Below, piece by piece: positions 59,750 to 64,000 of a stretch of DNA of 64,000 bases. A program made the translations under genes and the position numbers. The notes under the pieces are model-generated. The model was not told the origin of the DNA and did not search any database. It saw only the letters and a list, made by a program, of their open reading frames with translations. Origin of the DNA: Anaerolineae bacterium (GTDB lineage Bacteria > Chloroflexota > Anaerolineae > JAAYZQ01); contig JAFGIA010000408.1 of NCBI GenBank assembly GCA_016929795.1, positions 1 through 64,000 of the forward strand, in the 5' to 3' direction. Numbering within the stretch: the first letter of the stretch is position 1; every line of letters starts with the position of its first letter.

Positions 59750-60547
59750 ATGGAACCTCAACAGGGTGAAATCGACGTTCGCGCTCACAACCGGGCCGCC
59801 TGGAACCGGCAGGTGGAGATGGGCAACGTGTGGACTGTGCCGGTCACGCCGGAACAGACGGCGGCAGCCCGGCACGGCGAGTGGGCCATCTACCTCACGC
59901 CTACCAAGCCCGTGCCACGCGACTGGTTCCCCCCTCTCGCCGGGGCAGAGGTCCTCTGCCTGGCCTCGGGTGGCGGCCAGCAGGGACCGATCCTGGCCGC
60001 CGCCGGCGCACACATCACCGTGTTCGACAACTCGCCACGCCAGCTCGCCCAGGACCGGATGGTCGCCGAGCGCGACGGGATCGAGATCGCCACCATCGAG
60101 GGCGACATGCGCAACCTGTCGGTCCTGGCCGATGAACGCTTTGATCTGATCTTTCACCCCGTGTCGAACAACTTTGTGCCCGCCGTGCGCCCCGTGTGGC
60201 GCGAGGCGCACCGCGTGCTACGCCCGGGTGGTGCCCTCCTCGCCGGGTTTGGCAACCCGGTCGTCTACCTCTTTGACTGGCCCGCGTGGGAAGAGAAACG
60301 CTCTCTCGTGGTCACCCACCCTCTGCCCTACTCTGATCTGGAACGGCTCACGCCGGAGGAAAAGGCGCGCTACCACGAGCAGGGAGATCCATTCGAGTTC
60401 AGCCACACGCTGGAGGAGCAGATCGGCGGGCAACTCGATGTTGGGTTTTTACTCGCCGGCTTTTACGAAGACTATACCCAAAACGACGACGACATCCTGG
60501 CAGGCTATATGCCGACCTTTATCGCGACTCGCGCGATCAAGCCCTAG
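59750..60547 (+). CDS. Class I SAM-dependent methyltransferase
   Basis: A 265-residue methyltransferase: [21 protein letters not shown] (motif I, S-G-G-G-Q), [19 protein letters not shown] (acidic motif II) and [30 protein letters not shown]. The LASGGGQQ variant is common in a ubiquinone-type methyltransferase relative group. The substrate is unknown. Likely co-transcribed with the GNAT gene upstream. Confidence 0.88.
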   Translation: MEPQQGEIDVRAHNRAAWNRQVEMGNVWTVPVTPEQTAAARHGEWAIYLTPTKPVPRDWFPPLAGAEVLCLASGGGQQGPILAAAGAHITVFDNSPRQLAQDRMVAERDGIEIATIEGDMRNLSVLADERFDLIFHPVSNNFVPAVRPVWREAHRVLRPGGALLAGFGNPVVYLFDWPAWEEKRSLVVTHPLPYSDLERLTPEEKARYHEQGDPFEFSHTLEEQIGGQLDVGFLLAGFYEDYTQNDDDILAGYMPTFIATRAIKP

Positions 60548-60562
60548 CGTCGATCGCCAGGC

Positions 60563-61273
60563 CTACCACACCCCTGGGATCAACCGATAGCGCACGCGAC
60601 TGGCATACTCGGCATACCCCGGCAGCTTTTCCCTGAGCGTCCGGTCCTCAAGCGCCGTACGGACGATAAAGAGAAGCATGCACAGCCCACCCGGCACCAG
60701 CGCCCAATACGATCCCAACACGAGTGGCACACTCAAGAAGGACACGATGACTCCGATATACATCGGGTGGCGCACGTAGCGATAGGGGCCATCGCCGACG
60801 ACCCGGTGGCCCCGCTCTTCCTGGATCCGCACCACCTCAGAGAGATAAGGGTTGGAGGCCATCGACCACCAGACGATCACCAGCGCAGCCACCAGGCCCA
60901 TCCACCCAACAAGCTGCACCGCCAGTGGCAGGCTGGACCAACCCAACCGCTCGTCGAGGCCCGCGACGATGGGCAGGCCGAGCAACAGCACACTGTAGAT
61001 GCCCATGATTACCCGGTCCCAACGCTCGGCATTGGGTCCACTCCGCTGCCGCTCGGCCACCAATGCCGGATCGTGGCGCCGCATCCAGGTGTAGAGAATT
61101 AGTATGAAGCCAAAGAAAAAGAGCAGGAACAGCCACGCATTGAGCCAGTCGAGCTTGCCGGCAGGGAGGAACATGAGGGCGCAGATGGCGATCAGGCTCA
61201 CAACGACGCGCACGACGAGGCGAAGGCGCGACATGCCCGCACGCTCCGCATTTCCACCCTCTCTATCCGACAT
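60563..61273 (-). CDS. Isoprenylcysteine carboxyl methyltransferase-like (ICMT/PEMT) membrane protein
   Basis: A 236-residue membrane methyltransferase with about five TM helices. The conserved C-terminal block is GPYRYVRHPMYIGVIVSFLS and ALEDRTLREKLPGYAEYASRVRYRLIPG, with the RHPxY and E-E/D-L-like motifs. Family members methylate isoprenylcysteine, phospholipids or isoprenoid quinols. The ATG at 61273 follows AGGAGGAGGAAAGG. Substrate unknown. Confidence 0.88.
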   Translation of the reverse strand: MSDREGGNAERAGMSRLRLVVRVVVSLIAICALMFLPAGKLDWLNAWLFLLFFFGFILILYTWMRRHDPALVAERQRSGPNAERWDRVIMGIYSVLLLGLPIVAGLDERLGWSSLPLAVQLVGWMGLVAALVIVWWSMASNPYLSEVVRIQEERGHRVVGDGPYRYVRHPMYIGVIVSFLSVPLVLGSYWALVPGGLCMLLFIVRTALEDRTLREKLPGYAEYASRVRYRLIPGVW

Positions 61274-61292
61274 CCTTTCCTCCTCCTGCACT

Positions 61293-61320
61293 ATTATACC
61301 CCGGTTGTGACACAATGCAA
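61293..61320 (-). promoter_or_regulatory. Promoter of the ICMT-like gene
   Basis: TTGCAT (61315-61320), 16-bp spacer and TATAAT (61293-61298) on the minus strand, giving a leader of about 13 nt that still contains the ribosome-binding site. Confidence 0.65.
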
Positions 61321-61321
61321 C

Positions 61322-61350
61322 TTGCCAAAGGGGACCCTTTCTGCTAGAAT
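61322..61350 (+). promoter_or_regulatory. Promoter of the HhH-GPD glycosylase gene
   Basis: TTGCCA (61322-61327), 17-bp spacer and TAGAAT (61345-61350), 39 bp before the ATG; back to back with the divergent ICMT promoter. Confidence 0.7.
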
Positions 61351-61388
61351 CCCCTCCCAAAGACAGGCAGAGGAGAAAGGAACAGACC

Positions 61389-62264
61389 ATGAAATGGAAG
61401 CTGCCCGCCCGACAACCCTTTTCGCTGCCGGCCGTCGTCCGCTCGCACGGCTGGATCCGCCTCGCCCCCTTCTCTGGCGAGGAAGAGGGCACAGCTTTTC
61501 GCTACGTCATCCGCATCGAGACAGGTGAGATTGTTGCCTTGCACGTTACAGAAGCTTCAGGCGGCGTGCAAGTTGCGGTCGATGGGGATCTTGGCACAGC
61601 GCAGCAGGACGAGATCTCGCGCCAGGTGAGGTGGATGCTCGGACTCGACCAGGACCTGTCCGAGTTCTACGCACAGGTGCGGAGCGAGCCCAAGCTCGCT
61701 CACGTGATCGAGCGCGCTCAGGGACGCCTCCTCCGTTCACCCACCCTATTCGAGGACACGATCAAGACCATCCTGACCACGAACACGGCCTGGGGCGGGA
61801 CGATCCGCATGACCGAGCGCCTCGTATCCACTTTTGGCGATCCACTGCTGTCCACGCCCTCACACCATGCCTTTCCCACACCGGAACGCCTGGCTGCCAC
61901 GGACGAGGAAACGCTGCGCACAAGGGCCGGCCTGGGCTACCGGGCGCCCTACGTCCTGGCCCTGGCCCGTGCCGTGACGACAGGCGATCTCGACCTCGAA
62001 TCGTACAAAACCTCGCCGCTTTCCACGCCCGAGCTGCGCAAGGCGCTGCTCGCCATCAAGGGTGTCGGCGACTATGCCGCCGCCCATCTGCTCATGCTGC
62101 TGGAGCGCTACGACTGGGTGCCCGTCGACTCGTGGGCGATGAAAATGGTCGCGCAGGAATGGCACGGCGGACAGCCTGTGGGCCGCGCCGAGGTGGAGGC
62201 CGCCTTTGAGCGATGGGGGCGGTGGAAGGGCCTGGCCTACTGGTTCTGGAACTGGACGAGCTAG
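61389..62264 (+). CDS. HhH-GPD DNA glycosylase (3-methyladenine/OGG-like)
   Basis: A 291-residue base-excision enzyme: TLFEDTIKTILTTNTAWGG (first helix pair), the helix-hairpin-helix LLAIKGVGDYAAAHLLMLL and the catalytic Asp in YDWVPVDSWAMKMVAQEW. The N-terminal domain (about 1-90) is the TBP-like region of AlkA/OGG enzymes. No C-terminal Fe-S cluster cysteines. Exact base specificity is not determined. Confidence 0.85.
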   Translation: MKWKLPARQPFSLPAVVRSHGWIRLAPFSGEEEGTAFRYVIRIETGEIVALHVTEASGGVQVAVDGDLGTAQQDEISRQVRWMLGLDQDLSEFYAQVRSEPKLAHVIERAQGRLLRSPTLFEDTIKTILTTNTAWGGTIRMTERLVSTFGDPLLSTPSHHAFPTPERLAATDEETLRTRAGLGYRAPYVLALARAVTTGDLDLESYKTSPLSTPELRKALLAIKGVGDYAAAHLLMLLERYDWVPVDSWAMKMVAQEWHGGQPVGRAEVEAAFERWGRWKGLAYWFWNWTS

Positions 62265-62277
62265 ATCAGGCGCTGAA

Positions 62278-63210
62278 TCAGCGGCGCAGCCAGTTGCGCG
62301 CCACGAAAAAAATGTTCGCCGGACGCTCTGCCAGGCGCCGCATAAAGTAGGGCCACCAATGCTCGCCGTATGGCACGTATGCCCGCATGCGGTAGCCCTC
62401 GGCCGTCAGTTGGCGCTGCAGGTCGGTACGGATGCCATACAGCATCTGGAACTCGAATTCGTCGCGGGGAATGGCATGCGCCCGCGTGTGCTCCTTTACC
62501 CAGTCGATCAGGACCTGGTCATGCGTGGCGATTGCGGGGTAGACGCGGTTCGCGCGCGCTTGGTCGCCCAACATCATCTCCATCAGACGGACAAAGTTGG
62601 CATCCGTATTCTCTTTTTGGGGATAGGCCACTTCGGGCGGCTCGTCATACGCTCCCTTGACCAGGCGCACCGAAGCGCCCGCTTCGATCAGGCGCGCCAC
62701 ATCCGCCTCGCTCCGGTAGAGGTAGCTCTGGATGACCACGCCGACGTTCTTGTGCCGCTGCCACAGCTCGTAAAAGATGCCTAGCGTCGCCGGCACGTAT
62801 TCATGGCTCTCCATGTCGATGCGCACGAACCGGCCGGCCTGCGCCGCGCGGGCGACGATGCGCTGCAGGTTGTCCATCGCCAGGCCAGGCGACAGATCGA
62901 GGCCAAGTTGGGTCAGCTTGACCGAGACGCCCGATGGCAGGTCGTGCGCCTCAATTGCAGCCAGCAGGTCCAAGACCCCCAATGCCGCATCGCGCGCCTC
63001 CGCCTCGCTCGCCACATTCTCGCCGAGGTGATCGAGCGTGGCGAGGATTCCCTGCCTCGCGAGCGCCTGCACCGCTGCGACCGCATCCTCCAGCGTCTCG
63101 CCTGCCACAAAGCGACGCGACATGGCCCGCGCCAGCGGAAAGCCAACGGCCAACCGCCGCAGCATCTCACTGCGCGAGAGAGCCAGGAAGAAATTTCGCG
63201 TCAACGGCAT
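62278..63210 (-). CDS. Proline dehydrogenase (PRODH/FAD)
   Basis: A 310-residue monofunctional proline dehydrogenase, a TIM barrel that oxidises proline to pyrroline-5-carboxylate using FAD: GILATLDHLGENV, VSVKLTQLGLDLS, VRIDMESHEYVPATL, GVVIQSYLYRSEADV, VRLVKGAYDEPPEVAYP, AIATHDQVLI, EFQMLYGIRTDLQ and YVPYGEHWWPYFMRRL. The ATG start follows GGGGAGG. No P5C dehydrogenase is present in the window; it converges with the glycosylase gene, leaving 13 bp. Confidence 0.94.
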   Translation of the reverse strand: MPLTRNFFLALSRSEMLRRLAVGFPLARAMSRRFVAGETLEDAVAAVQALARQGILATLDHLGENVASEAEARDAALGVLDLLAAIEAHDLPSGVSVKLTQLGLDLSPGLAMDNLQRIVARAAQAGRFVRIDMESHEYVPATLGIFYELWQRHKNVGVVIQSYLYRSEADVARLIEAGASVRLVKGAYDEPPEVAYPQKENTDANFVRLMEMMLGDQARANRVYPAIATHDQVLIDWVKEHTRAHAIPRDEFEFQMLYGIRTDLQRQLTAEGYRMRAYVPYGEHWWPYFMRRLAERPANIFFVARNWLRR

Positions 63211-63260
63211 GTCAACCTCCCCACTGGAGTGGGATATAAAATGCTGATTGCATCAACGCG

Positions 63261-63303
63261 CCCCAACGGTGTCAGGCATGCCCCGCGCCTGGCGCCGTTG
63301 GGG
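63261..63303 (-). terminator. Hairpin after upp
   Basis: CCCCAACGG (63261-63269) pairs with CCGTTGGGG (63295-63303), with an inner CAGGC/GCCTG stem (63273-63277 / 63287-63291). There is no good U-tract on either side. It lies in the 114-bp upp-proline dehydrogenase gap and may stop upp transcription or stabilise the mRNA. Confidence 0.5.
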
Positions 63304-63324
63304 CCAATCTCTGCCGGACAGGTG

Positions 63325-63978
63325 CTATCCCGTCCCGAACTGCCGGTCTCCCGCGTCACCCAACCCGGGCACGATGTACCCCTTTGGCGGGTCGCCGGGC
63401 TCTTGGGGCTGCGGCGTCAGGTGGTCGTCCACGGCCGCCAGATAGATGTCCACGTCGGGATGCGCCTCCAGCATCGCGTTTACCCCTTCAGGGGCAGCGA
63501 CAATGCCCACGTACTTGATGCGGCGCGCCCCCCATTTTTTCAGAATGTCGACCGTCGCCACAGCCGAGCCCCCTGTCGCGAGCATCGGGTCGAGCACCAG
63601 ACACACCTGGACGGTGGGGTCTACAGGCAGCTTGTTGTAGTACTGGACCGGCTCGAGTGTCGCGTGATCGCGGTACAGCCCGATGTGCCACACCTCTGCG
63701 CCAGGCATCATCTCATGAATGCCCGCGACCATGCCCAGCCCAGCGCGCAGGATCGGCACCAACCCGATATTCTCCGACAGTTGCTCTCCCTCAGCCTCGC
63801 CCAGCGGCGTCCGCACTGTGATCGGCTCGGTTGCAAGGTCGGCCGTCGCCTCGTACGCGAGCAAGATCGCCAGCTCTCCGACGAGCTCACGAAACTGCTT
63901 CGACTTGGTCTGTACATCGCGCAGCAAATGCAGCTTGTGCTTGACGAGAGGGTGCTTTGACTCGTGCACTGTTCCCAT
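63325..63978 (-). CDS. upp: Uracil phosphoribosyltransferase
   Basis: A 217-residue pyrimidine-salvage enzyme making UMP from uracil and [17 protein letters not shown] at the start, [21 protein letters not shown] ([16 protein letters not shown]), [19 protein letters not shown] (PRPP loop) and the uracil-binding end [20 protein letters not shown]. The ATG at 63978 follows AGGTGAAAG. Its 5' region lies at the right window edge. Confidence 0.96.
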   Translation of the reverse strand: MGTVHESKHPLVKHKLHLLRDVQTKSKQFRELVGELAILLAYEATADLATEPITVRTPLGEAEGEQLSENIGLVPILRAGLGMVAGIHEMMPGAEVWHIGLYRDHATLEPVQYYNKLPVDPTVQVCLVLDPMLATGGSAVATVDILKKWGARRIKYVGIVAAPEGVNAMLEAHPDVDIYLAAVDDHLTPQPQEPGDPPKGYIVPGLGDAGDRQFGTG

Positions 63979-64000
63979 TCTTTCACCTCGATTGTGTTAA

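Overview
The window reads as a high-GC chromosomal segment of a Gram-positive-like but non-Firmicute bacterium, most likely a member of the Chloroflexota (Anaerolineae-like). This is inferred from gene content: RNase Y, RicT/PSP1 and SpoVS without other sporulation genes; DUF2089 and SHOCT-like/DUF4097 proteins; Thr-Pro-rich linkers in exported proteins; a PhnCDE system with a fused permease. There are no rRNA genes; two tRNA genes (Gln, Met) lie near the middle. No phage or insertion sequence was recognised.

Layout. 1-17.3 kb: a minus-strand chemotaxis locus with a CheA-receiver hybrid, CheR with TPRs, CheB, three methyl-accepting proteins of different topology and two CheW proteins. It is interrupted by a very large membrane/HEAT/cyclic-nucleotide-binding fusion and an LeuA-like aldolase. 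17.6-19.1 kb: a small operon of a MinD/ParA-like ATPase, a zinc-ribbon protein and a winged-helix protein. 19.1-24.2 kb: a tightly overlapping six-gene minus operon (SpoIIE-type phosphatase, RCK membrane protein, P-loop kinase, EamA transporter, metallophosphoesterase, M50 protease). 24.4-27.5 kb: plus-strand sigma factor, DegV, membrane protein, FabH. 27.6-29.2 kb: small membrane genes and a toxin-antitoxin pair, two of which are disrupted. 30-39 kb: a minus-strand block containing TldD/PmbA, an MFS exporter, a tandem GNAT protein and four proteins that share one SHOCT-like hairpin module, topped by a DUF2089 regulator. 39.1-44.2 kb: tRNAs, HNH nuclease, RpiR regulator, beta-propeller lipoprotein-like protein, holB and ricT. 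44.2-48.4 kb: spoVS, rny, recX and recA on the minus strand. 48.7-54 kb: a phosphonate/phosphite-type ABC transporter with a HAD phosphatase. 54.1-64 kb: paired CNNM/CorC proteins, a secreted inhibitor-protease fusion, GNAT, methyltransferases, a DNA glycosylase, proline dehydrogenase and upp.

The strongest candidates for something new are: (i) an 859-residue PhnE fusion with two permease units, each preceded by a cysteine-containing extracytoplasmic beta domain; (ii) a secreted protein carrying a chagasin-like inhibitor domain in front of its own papain-like protease; (iii) the SHOCT-module envelope locus; (iv) an RCK protein lacking a normal K+ filter, encoded with a SpoIIE phosphatase; and (v) the HEAT/cNMP membrane fusion inside the chemotaxis locus. 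Many intergenic regions carry near-consensus -35/-10 pairs with 17-bp spacing, which allowed operon starts to be placed.

All assignments come from reading motifs and gene order by eye; no database search was possible.
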